DNA from: Oscillospiraceae bacterium
GTDB taxonomy: Bacteria > Bacillota > Clostridia > Oscillospirales > Oscillospiraceae
DNA: 56,314 bases
NCBI GenBank assembly: GCA_015067525.1
Contig: SVMH01000009.1
Location: forward strand, 1-56,314
Reading direction: 5' to 3'
In this document: one piece after another, positions 42,401 to 50,751 of the stretch
How the letters are laid out: each line of letters starts with the position of its first letter
How positions within the stretch are numbered: position 1 is the first letter of the stretch
Made by a program: the position numbers and the translations under genes
Notes under the pieces: generated by a model
The model's database searches: none
What the model was told of the DNA's origin: nothing
Seen by the model: only the letters and a program-made list of their open reading frames with translations

Positions 42401-45400
42401 TAATCCAGAGCGGACTCCAGAGAGCCGGAGCCGTCGGAATAGGTGGTGTGGGAGTGCAGCTGGCCGAAGTACAGAGCGTACTGGGCCTTGCCCACGGTGA
42501 AGCTCCAGGTCTTGGAGGTCTCCTTGCCGTCGGCGCGGACCACGGTGACGGTGACGCTGGTGCGGCCGTCAGCCATGTCGGCAGCGGGGGTGTAGGTGAG
42601 GACGCCGTCAGCGTACACAGCCTCAACAGCCTGACCGCCCACAGTCATGGTGACGGTGGCGTTCTCGCCGGCGTTGATGATCTGGGCGCTGATGACGGGC
42701 TTCTTATTCTCGCCGGTCTGGCTGCCGGCAGCGGGAGTGACGGTGCCGATGGTGGGCTCGTCCTTCACGGCCACCTTCTTCTCGCCGGAGAAGGAGACGT
42801 CCTTGGTGTCCTTGCCGGTGACGGAGAAGGTCAGCTCGGTGCCGATGACGTCGGCGGCGGGCACGGTATAGGTGCCGTCTTCGTTGGCGGTGATGGCCTT
42901 GCCGTTGACGGTGACGGCCAGCTCCTTAACGCCGAACACGGCGTCCACGGTGAAGCTGAAGGTGTAGTCAGCGCCCACGAAAGCGTCGGCCATGGGGGCA
43001 AACACCACGGCGGGAGCGTTGACGATGTCGCCGGTCAGCTTGACATCACTGGCGACGGGGTAGAAGAAGAAGGAATAGATGGTGTAATCGGTGACCTTAT
43101 TGGGGTCCATGGAGTAGGTCTTGTAGCTGTCGGCATAGTACTCCAGCCACTGGCTGTAGCCCTTGTACTTGGCAGTGCGGCTCTCCATCTCATAGCCGCC
43201 CGCATTGCCGGAGCAGACGCGGACCAGCCAGTCGGCGTCCTCGGATGCGGTCTGGGAGTAGAAGGCGTTGTTGCCGGTACCGTTGGAGCACAGGTAGCCG
43301 TAGGTCTCGTTGTAGAAGCGGTAATACTCGCCGTTCTGGGAAACGGTGAACACCACGGCGCCGTTTTCGGGGATGGCCTTGCCGTCCTTGATCTCGGCGG
43401 GAACGTTGTTGACGGAGGGGCTTTCGGTGTTGTCATCCTGACCGGCCAGCACGCCCTTGGCATTCTGGTTATAGATGACCACCTTGTCACCTGCTGCGGG
43501 CAGACCGTCGGAGGAAGAGGGGGTCTCGTTGGTCAGCTTGTAGAGGTTGAGCAGGTAATAGGCGTTATCCTTCTCGTTGAAGGTGGTGAACAGGTTGTTG
43601 TAGACCTCGATAGCCTGAGCGTTGCCGTTATACTTGGCGTTGACGCTGACGATGTGCACGCCGCCGTCAACGGCCTTGATGGTCCACAGGCTGTAGTTGG
43701 AAGCAGCATCGGCAAAGGTCAGGTTATTGCCGGTGGCGCCGGTGGTGAGATACTTGCCCTCGGCGTTGGTGAAGGTGTAGTAGCCGTTGGCATCCACGGC
43801 GGCGGTCAGCACCGCCATATCATCCTGCACCAGAATGAAATCCTTCTCGGGGGTGGCGGACACGCCGGTCAGCTTGTCGCCGCTGGCAATGTGGCTGATG
43901 ACCTTGGAGTCCTTGTTGTAGTACACCACAAACTGGTCGCCGTCGGCAATGGTATTGCCCAGCTTGGCGTACTGCTCACGCTCCACCTTGTAGATGGCCA
44001 CATCGGCCTGGCCGCTCTTGTAGCAGGAGAAGCGGGGGCTGGAAGCGTTGTAGCGGATCCAGATGCGCTCGGAGTCGGTGGCCTTGGACTTGATGGTGGC
44101 GATGCCGTTGGCGTCGATCTCCACCGTCCAGGAGGAGTTGGCAGACAGGGAGGCGGAGTTCTTCAGATGGTTGTTGCTGCCGGACACAGAAGCCAGATAC
44201 ACGCCGGCAGCCTTGAAGCTCCAGGTATTGGCAACGCTGCCCTTGCCCAGGATCACGCTCTGGGTCTTGGACTCGTCAAAGTAGACGGTCTTGCTGTCGG
44301 AGGACAGGGTGACACCGTCGGTGACGCTGGCATAGTAGTTGCCGGCGCTGGGGCCCATGATGGCACTCTTGCTGGGTGCCACGATGACCAGCTCGTCGCC
44401 CTCGGCCAGATCGGCCACGTTGGTCACCAGAGTGGCCTTGGTGCCGGTGGGAACTACGGGATCGGGATCGGGAGTGGGCTCCTCCGTCAGGGCGCCGCCC
44501 AGACGGTAGAACACCACGCCGTACTGGCCGTCACTGGGGGAGTTGGAGGCATAGATGGTATAGCCGTTGTAATACTCCAGATAGTAGGGGCCGTAGGTGC
44601 TGCTGGCGGGATAGGTGTCGTTTTTGACATACCAGGTGGCGGCAGCGGTGCCCTTTTCCAGAACCCAAGCGGAGTGCTGGGTGGCGTTGGTGACGAGGTT
44701 GTTGTAAGTGCCGCTCTGGGCAGCACCCAGCACCTTGTCGCCCTGGGTGAAGGTGTACTTGCCGTCCTTGACGGAGACGGTCCAGACCACGGTCTCATCC
44801 TCAGTGACGATCTTGTCGTCAGCGGGGGTGACGGCAACGCCGGTCAGCTTGTGGTTGGAGATGGCGGAGGACATCATGGTGCCGCTGCCGGCATTGTAGA
44901 TGATGACCTTGTCGCCGTCGGCGATCTCGGTGGCCTTGACATACTCGGTGCCGGTGGGGGTCACAGGCTCTTCGGGCTTGGGATCGGGGGTGGTGCCGCC
45001 CTCATCCTCAACGACCAGATAGATCTGCTGGGCGAAAAGGGCTTCGTTGGAGCCGATAGAGCTGTAGGAGCTCCAGTTGTTCTTGTCGGCGAACCACTCC
45101 AGATAGTTGCCGCGGGCCGTGTTCTTGATGTAGAAGCAGTCGGCGGTGGCGGCGGGAGTGATGGCCCAGTTGGGGTTCACTTCGTCCAGAGGAGTGCTGG
45201 TGAAGGAAGCGCCCATGGCCAGCTTCTTACCCTCGGCAGTGGCGAAGGTATAGCTGCCGTCGGCGTTGATGCCCAGGGTCCACACATCGGCGTCGGTATA
45301 ACCGGAGAGCTTGCCGTCGGTCAGGGTGACGTCGGTGCCCTTGTTATAATAGCCGGTGTAGCTGGTGGACAGAGCCTTCTTATTGGCGGGGTTGAACACG

Positions 45401-46026
45401 ACCACCTTGTCACCGTCCTGCAGCTTGGTCAGGTCAGTGATGATGCCGCTTTCACGGGCGGGCTCGGCGGCAGCGATCTTGTAGATGGCAACATCCGTCT
45501 GGCCGGAACCGTAAGCGGCAAAGAGCTTAGGACTGTTGCTGTTGTTGAAGCGCAGCCAGTTGCGGGTGTTGCTGCCCTGTGCCTTGACGGTAGCGGCACC
45601 GCTGGCGGCAATTTCGATCTTCCAGGAAGAATTGGCGGACAGGGTGGTTTCTGTACGCAGATAGTTCTTGGAAGAAGAGGCGGCATACAGATAGCCGCTG
45701 CCGGTGTTGAAGGCGAACGTACCGGTAACGGTACCGTCCTCCAGAGTCAGCACCTGCACGGCGTCTGTTACCGTCACATTGCTGCCGTCTTTGACGATAG
45801 CAGTGGATGCACGGTTGTTGCCGTTCTGGGTGGTGCTTAACGCATAGTTGTAATCCTTGGCGACGATGATCACCTTGTCTCCGGCTTTCAGCTCGGAAAC
45901 ATCGGTGACAAGCGTTGCCGTCACAGAGTCGTTCTCTGCGGCGAAGGCGGCGGTGGGGATCAGACTGAACACCATGACCAGCGCCATCAGCACAGACAAC
46001 ACTCTGCTGCGTAAGCTTCTTTTCAT
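39466..46026 (-). CDS. giant cell-wall protein with lectin-like repeats, PHP phosphoesterase and OB-fold domains
   Basis: 2186 aa. Signal peptide 1-29 (ends TAAFA-AEN). Six ~145-residue repeats (~38, 195, 360, 532, 689 and 842 onward), each opening with a DGDKVVIYN-type strand, resembling beta-trefoil/lectin-like binding units. Ig-like region ~994-1185. PHP metalloesterase ~1187-1470 (FGQLHSHTTYSDGSG, VDFVAFTDHSNYFD; CehA/McbA-like). Beta-sandwich to ~1645, a Rossmann/GATase-like segment (~1647-1930), then two OB-fold domains (~1950-2145). The C-terminus has PQTGD, a hydrophobic helix and RKGKEQF, a sortase-type anchor. SD AAAGGAGG precedes the ATG. Probably a surface enzyme acting on phosphate esters or polysaccharide/DNA. 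The long antisense frame is an artefact. Confidence 0.9.
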   Translation of the reverse strand: MKRSLRSRVLSVLMALVMVFSLIPTAAFAAENDSVTATLVTDVSELKAGDKVIIVAKDYNYALSTTQNGNNRASTAIVKDGSNVTVTDAVQVLTLEDGTVTGTFAFNTGSGYLYAASSSKNYLRTETTLSANSSWKIEIAASGAATVKAQGSNTRNWLRFNNSNSPKLFAAYGSGQTDVAIYKIAAAEPARESGIITDLTKLQDGDKVVVFNPANKKALSTSYTGYYNKGTDVTLTDGKLSGYTDADVWTLGINADGSYTFATAEGKKLAMGASFTSTPLDEVNPNWAITPAATADCFYIKNTARGNYLEWFADKNNWSSYSSIGSNEALFAQQIYLVVEDEGGTTPDPKPEEPVTPTGTEYVKATEIADGDKVIIYNAGSGTMMSSAISNHKLTGVAVTPADDKIVTEDETVVWTVSVKDGKYTFTQGDKVLGAAQSGTYNNLVTNATQHSAWVLEKGTAAATWYVKNDTYPASSTYGPYYLEYYNGYTIYASNSPSDGQYGVVFYRLGGALTEEPTPDPDPVVPTGTKATLVTNVADLAEGDELVIVAPSKSAIMGPSAGNYYASVTDGVTLSSDSKTVYFDESKTQSVILGKGSVANTWSFKAAGVYLASVSGSNNHLKNSASLSANSSWTVEIDANGIATIKSKATDSERIWIRYNASSPRFSCYKSGQADVAIYKVEREQYAKLGNTIADGDQFVVYYNKDSKVISHIASGDKLTGVSATPEKDFILVQDDMAVLTAAVDANGYYTFTNAEGKYLTTGATGNNLTFADAASNYSLWTIKAVDGGVHIVSVNAKYNGNAQAIEVYNNLFTTFNEKDNAYYLLNLYKLTNETPSSSDGLPAAGDKVVIYNQNAKGVLAGQDDNTESPSVNNVPAEIKDGKAIPENGAVVFTVSQNGEYYRFYNETYGYLCSNGTGNNAFYSQTASEDADWLVRVCSGNAGGYEMESRTAKYKGYSQWLEYYADSYKTYSMDPNKVTDYTIYSFFFYPVASDVKLTGDIVNAPAVVFAPMADAFVGADYTFSFTVDAVFGVKELAVTVNGKAITANEDGTYTVPAADVIGTELTFSVTGKDTKDVSFSGEKKVAVKDEPTIGTVTPAAGSQTGENKKPVISAQIINAGENATVTMTVGGQAVEAVYADGVLTYTPAADMADGRTSVTVTVVRADGKETSKTWSFTVGKAQYALYFGQLHSHTTYSDGSGSLESALDYVKNLPDSANVDFVAFTDHSNYFDASGAANPEGALYDMSLATADSQKLWSQYKDTIAKFNNSQGDVIAIGGFEMTWSGGPGHINTFNTPGIVSRNNTTLNNKTSDAGMKAYYALLSQSAGAGSISQFNHPGSTFGTFTDFAYWDALVDTRIQLVEVGNGEGQVGAGGYFPSYEYYTMALDKGWHVAPTNNQDNHKGKWGNANDARDVILTDDFSEEGIYQAIRDMRMYSTEDKNLEIGYSVNGLLLGSIIEEVPEKLDVEVVVYDPDTADSISKVELIVNSGKVAYTWDDPADLADGTLSVTLDPDYSYYYIRVTEGDGDLAVTAPVWVGEMLKLGISGVECGTATPVTDEEVTITTTLFNSESAAATVKSLTYTVDGGKVVGTDTKGYTIPASGTAAVEFKYTPTAAKVTKVTVTAVVEQDGKEYTFTMDVTLDVQDASKLVYIGIDASHYNEYVAGNYKDNMGNFSQLAAEYSVRTVQLNTGDELIAACANEKFKAIILTAPSRRNGTALRDPYATYSDAEIAALKAFNAAGGTLILTGWGDFYESYAAFPAEDHMAAQQNKVLAALGSSLRISDDETKDDSHNGGQAQRLYLSVYDFDNFLLDGVEYDAEHPYDNMYTELYSQYGGASIYVVDAQGKPTATVPGTVTPAVYGFETTYSADDDKDSFGGLGSTQKYAVGDTQNLMVMATEQLPGQGLIVVAGAAFLSNFEVQATIEDSGAEKNYSNYKICENLLAYINPVTVTDIAEVQAQTEPGYKYTIEGIVTSNASGYDKDTAFFDCIYVQDATGGICCFPVAGNFKVGDKVRVTGTTEFYQGEMELQVTEIELIGEGTVEPKEVTAKQVNDLSVIGQLITVKGTVESFELANGLVQTIMVKDANGDTVRVFIDGYITTDEDVKNLEKGCKITVTGISSYDDTFNAPEGPFPRIRIRDRADIVCTAAAPQTGDNFQMGLWLSLMALTAAAALVLLSRKGKEQF

Positions 46027-46197
46027 GTTTTTACCTCCTTTAAATTTTCAGCTCGGGGTGCGGGCCCCTCTGCCCGACATCCCATAACATGACAAGCTAC
46101 ACTATACCATAAAACGATCTCTGCCGCCAGAAAATTCTGGGAAAAAGTGAACGGTTCACCGAAATTCTCCGTTCTGCCGAAAAACGGCGCCCCTGCC

Positions 46198-46227
46198 TTG
46201 ACAAGTATGGCAAAAAGCTGATACCAT
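46198..46227 (+). promoter_or_regulatory. promoter of the yibE/F-like gene
   Basis: TTGACA (46198-46203), 18 bp, TACCAT (46222-46227). Confidence 0.6.
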
Positions 46228-46261
46228 ACAGAAAAAAGCGGCGAAAGGAGCCGAAAACCGG

Positions 46262-47440
46262 ATGAAAAAAACGTCAAAAAAGGGCGCGGGCCGTGGGCCG
46301 GCGCAGCTTTGGAAGGAGAATCGGCGCGCGGCCGCGGTGCTGCTGTGCGCGGCCGTGGTGTTGGTGCTGGCCCGGCTGTGGGCGGCCCCCGCTCCGGTGC
46401 AGGACACCGGCGCGGTGGAATATGCCGAGTATGAAACGGGCAAGGTGCTGCAGGTGCTCTCCGACTCCACGGAGCCCGACCCCACCTCCGACGGCGCCTA
46501 CCGCGGCGAGCAGCTGCTGATCGTGGAGATGACCTCCGGACGCTACAAGGGCGAGCAGATGCAGGTGTATAACTTCGTGGGCCCGCTGTACGGCGTGCCG
46601 GTGAAGACCGGCGACAGCGTGGCGCTGACTGTGTCCACCTATCAAAACGGCGACCATACCGCCACCGTGTACGAATACGACCGCTCCGGCCCTCTGGCCA
46701 TTGTGGTGGCCCTGTTCCTCGTCGCGGCCATTGCCGTGGGCGGCAGAACGGGCCTGAAGTCGCTGGTGGGCCTTGCGGTGACGCTGGTGTGCCTGTTCTG
46801 GGTGCTGCTGCCGGCGCTGATGAAGGGCGCGCCTACCCTGCTGACGGTGTTCCTCACCTGCGCCTTCATTGCGGTGGTGTCGCTGACCATTCTGGGCGGC
46901 GTGGAGAAAAAGACGGTGTGCGCCATGGCGGGCACCGTGGCCGGCGTGGCGCTGGCGCTGCTGTTCGGCCTGGCGGCGCAGGCGCTGGTGCGCATTGACG
47001 GTCTGCGGGTAGAGAACGTGGAGCCGCTGCTGCAGCTGCGCCAAACCGGTACGCCCATCGGCCTGCGGGGCCTTCTGGTGGGCGGCGTGGTCATCAGCGC
47101 GCTGGGCGCGGTGATGGACGTGACCATGGGCATCGCCTCGTCGCTGACGGAGGTCTTTGCCGCCGATCCCCACATGACACGGCGAGAGCTGTTCCGCTCC
47201 GGCATGAACATCGGACGGGACATGGTGGGAACCATGACCAATACGCTGATCCTGGCCTTTTTGGGCAGCAGCTTTGTGCTGATTCTGTACCTCTACTCCA
47301 TGAATCTGTCGACCCATCAGCTGCTTTCCTCGGCCTTCCTCTCCATTGAGGTGGTCAGCGGTATTGCCAGCAGCATCGGCGTCATTTTGTCCATCCCCAT
47401 CACGGCGGCTGTGGCAGCTTACGCGCTGACGCGGAAATAA
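46262..47440 (+). CDS. YibE/F family membrane protein
   Basis: A 392-aa protein with a basic N-terminus and a first helix at ~22-42. An extracytoplasmic beta-rich stretch (~50-135, EQLLIVEMTSGRYKGEQMQV...) is followed by about seven helices. VMDVTMGIASSLTEV and GRDMVGTMTNTLILAFLGSS are typical of YibE/F, a putative permease family of unknown substrate. SD GAAAGGAGCC. Convergent with MBL lipoprotein 2 across a shared terminator. Confidence 0.9.
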   Translation: MKKTSKKGAGRGPAQLWKENRRAAAVLLCAAVVLVLARLWAAPAPVQDTGAVEYAEYETGKVLQVLSDSTEPDPTSDGAYRGEQLLIVEMTSGRYKGEQMQVYNFVGPLYGVPVKTGDSVALTVSTYQNGDHTATVYEYDRSGPLAIVVALFLVAAIAVGGRTGLKSLVGLAVTLVCLFWVLLPALMKGAPTLLTVFLTCAFIAVVSLTILGGVEKKTVCAMAGTVAGVALALLFGLAAQALVRIDGLRVENVEPLLQLRQTGTPIGLRGLLVGGVVISALGAVMDVTMGIASSLTEVFAADPHMTRRELFRSGMNIGRDMVGTMTNTLILAFLGSSFVLILYLYSMNLSTHQLLSSAFLSIEVVSGIASSIGVILSIPITAAVAAYALTRK

Positions 47441-47443
47441 AAC

Positions 47444-47482
47444 AAAAAACACCCTCCGGAGGTTTCCGGAGGGTGTTTTTTC
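47444..47482. terminator. bidirectional terminator
   Basis: AAAAAACACCCTCCGGA / TCCGGAGGGTGTTTTTT hairpin. Confidence 0.92.
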
Positions 47483-47486
47483 TGCA

Positions 47487-48521
47487 TCAGTCGGTGGACT
47501 TTTTGGGCATGGCGTCGTATGCGTCGTAGACATCGGTCCCGCGCTCACGGCTGGTTTCCCACTGGCAGCTGTTGCTGCCGTCGGACCAGACGTGGACATA
47601 GCCGTCGTTCAGGTCGTGCAGAACGGTTTCGGCGTACTGCGCGTAGCGCATGTAGATGGTGTTATTGATGGGCACGGCGCCGGTGGCCGCGGCCAGCTTG
47701 GGCGTAACGGCGTTGGCAAATTCCAGCGTGCTGGAGGTGGAGTCGCCGTGGTGGGGCAGCTTGAGGAAGTCCACGTTGAGAAGGCCGCTGGCAGCGTATT
47801 CCTTCACCAGACGCCGCTCCTCACCCACGTACAGGTCGCCGGTGAAGAGGGCGGAGAACTCACCGTAATCCATGCGCACCACCAGCGAGGCGTTATTCTC
47901 GTTGGTGACCTTGTTGGATTCGGTGGGGTGATCCAGCTGGTTCTGGTCGGGGGAGAGAACGGTCAGCTTCACGCCGCCGATGGTCAGCGTGTCGCCGGTC
48001 AGCAGCGTCTGCAGCGGCACGTTGTAGGCGCCGAAGCGCTGGTGCATGGACTTGTTATAGCCGTTGTGGTAGGCCTGCCCCACGGGGATGTTCTTCAGCA
48101 CGCCTTCCGGTGCAAAGAAGCCGCCGTAATGGTCGGTGTGGGGGTGGGAGAGCATGACATAGTCCAGTTTCTCAATGCCCATGCGCTTGAGATTCTGCAT
48201 CAGGATGGGGGAATAGACCTCGAAGCCGGAGTCGATGAGCATGGTCTGGCCGTCGGGGAACACCACCAGGCAGCAGTCGCCCCATTTTTCTGTCTGGCCG
48301 CGGGTGTTACCGGGACTGGCTTCAAAGCCTTCGCCGGACATGAAGTAGAAGTGCAGCTCCTTGTTGTCGGCCGCCTTTCGAACCACATCCAGCTTCCACG
48401 GGGTGACGTAGGGGCGCAGTTCTTCCGGCACATCGGAAAGCGTATCTTTCTGGCTGCAGGCCGTCAGCGACAGGGTCAGCAGCACAATGAGCAGTGTGGC
48501 GAAGATACGGCGAAGCTTCAT
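47487..48521 (-). CDS. secreted metallo-beta-lactamase-fold lipoprotein, paralogue 2
   Basis: A 344-aa protein. Lipobox LTACSQ; SGEGFEASPGNTRGQTEKWG, then CCLVVFPDGQTMLIDSG, metal motif SHPHTDHYGGF, FTGDLYVGE and FLKLPHHGDSTSS. All MBL ligands are conserved, so it should be active. SD CAGGAGGACACC. It has its own promoter (48554-48581) and lies downstream of, but separated by a terminator from, the three-gene MBL operon. Closest in layout to paralogue 5 (both have VPEELR-YV-PWKLDV after the lipobox). Confidence 0.9.
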   Translation of the reverse strand: MKLRRIFATLLIVLLTLSLTACSQKDTLSDVPEELRPYVTPWKLDVVRKAADNKELHFYFMSGEGFEASPGNTRGQTEKWGDCCLVVFPDGQTMLIDSGFEVYSPILMQNLKRMGIEKLDYVMLSHPHTDHYGGFFAPEGVLKNIPVGQAYHNGYNKSMHQRFGAYNVPLQTLLTGDTLTIGGVKLTVLSPDQNQLDHPTESNKVTNENNASLVVRMDYGEFSALFTGDLYVGEERRLVKEYAASGLLNVDFLKLPHHGDSTSSTLEFANAVTPKLAAATGAVPINNTIYMRYAQYAETVLHDLNDGYVHVWSDGSNSCQWETSRERGTDVYDAYDAMPKKSTD

Positions 48522-48553
48522 GTCGGTGTCCTCCTGAGGGATAGGTTGAACTT

Positions 48554-48581
48554 ATTATACCTGCTTTTCGCCGAATTGCAA
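48554..48581 (-). promoter_or_regulatory. promoter of MBL lipoprotein 2
   Basis: Minus strand TTGCAA (48576-48581), 16 bp, TATAAT (48554-48559). Confidence 0.6.
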
Positions 48582-48582
48582 G

Positions 48583-48618
48583 AAAAAACAGGCCTCAGCA
48601 CAAAAATGCTGAGGCCTG
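48583..48618 (-). terminator. terminator of the MBL 5-4-3 operon
   Basis: CAGGCCTCAGCA / TGCTGAGGCCTG hairpin with T6 on the minus strand; nested against the promoter of paralogue 2. Confidence 0.88.
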
Positions 48619-48625
48619 TGCGGCT

Positions 48626-49669
48626 TTAGTTTTTCTCACGCAGCGCGTCGTAGGGGTCGTAGAGGGTCACCTGACGCTCGCGGCTGGTGGCCCACTGCAT
48701 GGTGGTTCCGTCGGTCCAGACGTGGACGTAGCCGTCCAGCGTGTCGGTTTTCACGGCGCCGTACACGGCGTAGCGGGCGTACACGGGGGGATCCATCACC
48801 ACGTAGCCGGTGGCCACCGCCAGCTCAGGCGTAACGGCGTTGGCAAACAGGATGGAGTTGGAGGTGCGGCCGGTGCCGTGGTGGGGCAGCTTCACCAGAT
48901 CCACATCCAGCTCGCCGGTTTCGCCGTACAGCTTCACCAGCTTGCTCTCCTGCGCCTCGTAAACATCGCCGGTGAACAGGGCGGAGAACTCCTTATAGTC
49001 CATGCGCAGCACCAGCGAGCAGTTGTTGGTGTCGGTTTCGGAGATGGATTTCTGACCCTTCATGTCAGCCGCCGGGGACAGGGCGGTGAACTTGACCTCG
49101 CCCACGGTGAAGCCCTCGCCGGCGCACAGCTGCGTGGTGGGGATGCTGCGGGTGTCAAAGTTGCTCTGGATGAAGAAGGGGGTGCTGCGGGTGCCGTCGC
49201 CCACACCGCTCCAGTAAGCGTGGCCCACCTCAAAGTTATCCAGCACACCGTTGGCCTCAAAGATGCCGCCGTAGTGGTCGGAATGGGGATGGGAGATGAC
49301 CAGATGGTCGATGCGCTCCACGCCCAGACGCTCCAGATTCTCGATCAGGACGGGGGCGTAGAGCCGCTGGTTGCCGTCGATGAGCATGGTCTGGCCGTCG
49401 GGGAAGCAAATGAGACAGCTGTCACCGGACTTGGTGGGCTCCACGTTGATGGCGTTGGACAGCTTCATGCCCTCGCCGGACATGAAGTAGAACTGGATGG
49501 TGCCGGTATCCATGGCGATCTGAGGCACATCGCGGACCCAGGGCTCCACATACTGGGCGTAGGGGGAGGTGGAGGGCACGCGGTCAGCCTGAGAAGGATC
49601 CTCTTTTCCGCAGGCGGCCAGGGACAGCAGCATCAGCGCTGCCAGAAGCAGGGGAAATAAACGTTTCAT
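48626..49669 (-). CDS. secreted metallo-beta-lactamase-fold lipoprotein, paralogue 3
   Basis: A 347-aa protein. Lipobox LAACGK, SGEGMKLSNAINVEPTKSG, SCLICFPDGQTMLIDGN, metal motif SHPHSDHYGGIF, FTGDVYEAQE and VKLPHHGTGRTS, so catalytic ligands are complete. It is the third gene of an operon (paralogues 5, 4, 3; gaps 27 and 20 nt). SD AAGGAGGTCCCCT. Compared with the others, the middle region (ATGYVVMDPPVY...) differs most, suggesting divergent substrate preference. Confidence 0.9.
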   Translation of the reverse strand: MKRLFPLLLAALMLLSLAACGKEDPSQADRVPSTSPYAQYVEPWVRDVPQIAMDTGTIQFYFMSGEGMKLSNAINVEPTKSGDSCLICFPDGQTMLIDGNQRLYAPVLIENLERLGVERIDHLVISHPHSDHYGGIFEANGVLDNFEVGHAYWSGVGDGTRSTPFFIQSNFDTRSIPTTQLCAGEGFTVGEVKFTALSPAADMKGQKSISETDTNNCSLVLRMDYKEFSALFTGDVYEAQESKLVKLYGETGELDVDLVKLPHHGTGRTSNSILFANAVTPELAVATGYVVMDPPVYARYAVYGAVKTDTLDGYVHVWTDGTTMQWATSRERQVTLYDPYDALREKN

Positions 49670-49689
49670 AGGGGACCTCCTTGGGGATG

Positions 49690-50724
49690 TCAGTCCACGC
49701 AGCCGGGCGTCTTTTTGTCAGCGTTGAAGGCGTCGTAGGCGTCGTACATATCGAGGGTACGCTCGCGGCTGGTCTCCCATTCCAGACTTTCGCCGTCGGA
49801 CCAGACATGGGCGTAGCCGTCCTGCGCGTCGTGCAGCACGGTGTGGGCATACCGGGCGAAGCCGAAATAGAGGCTGGTGCCCAGCGGCAGCGCGCCGGTG
49901 GCGGCGGCCAGCTTGGGGGTGGTGGCGTCGGCCAGGGTGCCGGTGTTGGAGGTGGCGTCACCGTGGTGAGGCAGCTTGAGAAGATCTACGTCCATCAGGC
50001 CGGTGTCCTTATACTTGGTGACCAGCTTCTGCTCCATCGTTTTGTAGATGTCGCCGGTGAACAGGGCCGAGAACTCCTTGTAGTCGATGCGCAGCACCAT
50101 GGAGGCGTTGTTGGTGGCAGTTTCGGGGTCCTTCTCGGCGGGATTGTCCAGCAGTTCCTGCGTGGGGGACAGGCAGGTCAGCTTCACCTCGCCCAGCTGC
50201 ACCGTGTCACCGGCCAGCAGCTGCTGGGTGGTCAGGCCGTTTTCGCTCATACAGGCCGGTGCACAGCGGCCGCTGTAAAAGCCGTGGCTGGCGCCCAGCA
50301 CCTTGATGGGGCCCTGGGGAGACTCCAGACCGCCGTAGTGGTCATTATGGGAATGGGAGAGCACCACATAATCCAGATGGGTGACGCCCAGGCGCTGCAG
50401 ATTCTCTGTCAGCACGGCGGCGTAGATGGGGAAGCCGCCGTCAATGAGCATGGTCTTGCCGTCGGGGAAGATGACAAGGCAGCTGTCGCCCCACTTCTCC
50501 GTCTGGCCCTTTTCGTTTTCGGGGTTGACGTTCATGCCCTCGCCGGACATGAAGTAGAAGTGGATCTCACCGTTTTCCGCGGCGATCTGGGGTGCGTTGC
50601 ACTCCCATTTCATGGCGTAGGGGGACTTGGTGGGACTGTAGGAAGGGCCCTTTTCACCGCAGGCCGTCAGGCACAGGCACAGCAGCGCGGTCAGCAAAAG
50701 GGCGAGGATGCGGCGCAGTTTCAT
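49690..50724 (-). CDS. secreted metallo-beta-lactamase-fold lipoprotein, paralogue 4
   Basis: A 344-aa protein. Lipobox LTACGE; SGEGMNVNPENEKGQTEKWG, SCLVIFPDGKTMLIDGG, metal motif SHSHNDHYGGL (Pro replaced by Ser), FTGDIYKTME and LKLPHHGDATSN. SD GAAAGGAGGAGCC. Middle gene of the operon; the catalytic motif is intact apart from the non-ligand substitution. Confidence 0.9.
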   Translation of the reverse strand: MKLRRILALLLTALLCLCLTACGEKGPSYSPTKSPYAMKWECNAPQIAAENGEIHFYFMSGEGMNVNPENEKGQTEKWGDSCLVIFPDGKTMLIDGGFPIYAAVLTENLQRLGVTHLDYVVLSHSHNDHYGGLESPQGPIKVLGASHGFYSGRCAPACMSENGLTTQQLLAGDTVQLGEVKLTCLSPTQELLDNPAEKDPETATNNASMVLRIDYKEFSALFTGDIYKTMEQKLVTKYKDTGLMDVDLLKLPHHGDATSNTGTLADATTPKLAAATGALPLGTSLYFGFARYAHTVLHDAQDGYAHVWSDGESLEWETSRERTLDMYDAYDAFNADKKTPGCVD

Positions 50725-50751
50725 AACGGCTCCTCCTTTCCGGTTTGGTTA

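Noticed and set aside
39418-45840. A 2140-codon open frame on the plus strand opposite the giant wall protein
   Set aside because: Composition is Val/Gly/His-rich with no domains. It is the mirror of a GC-rich gene whose minus-strand frame has a signal peptide, SD, domains and anchor.
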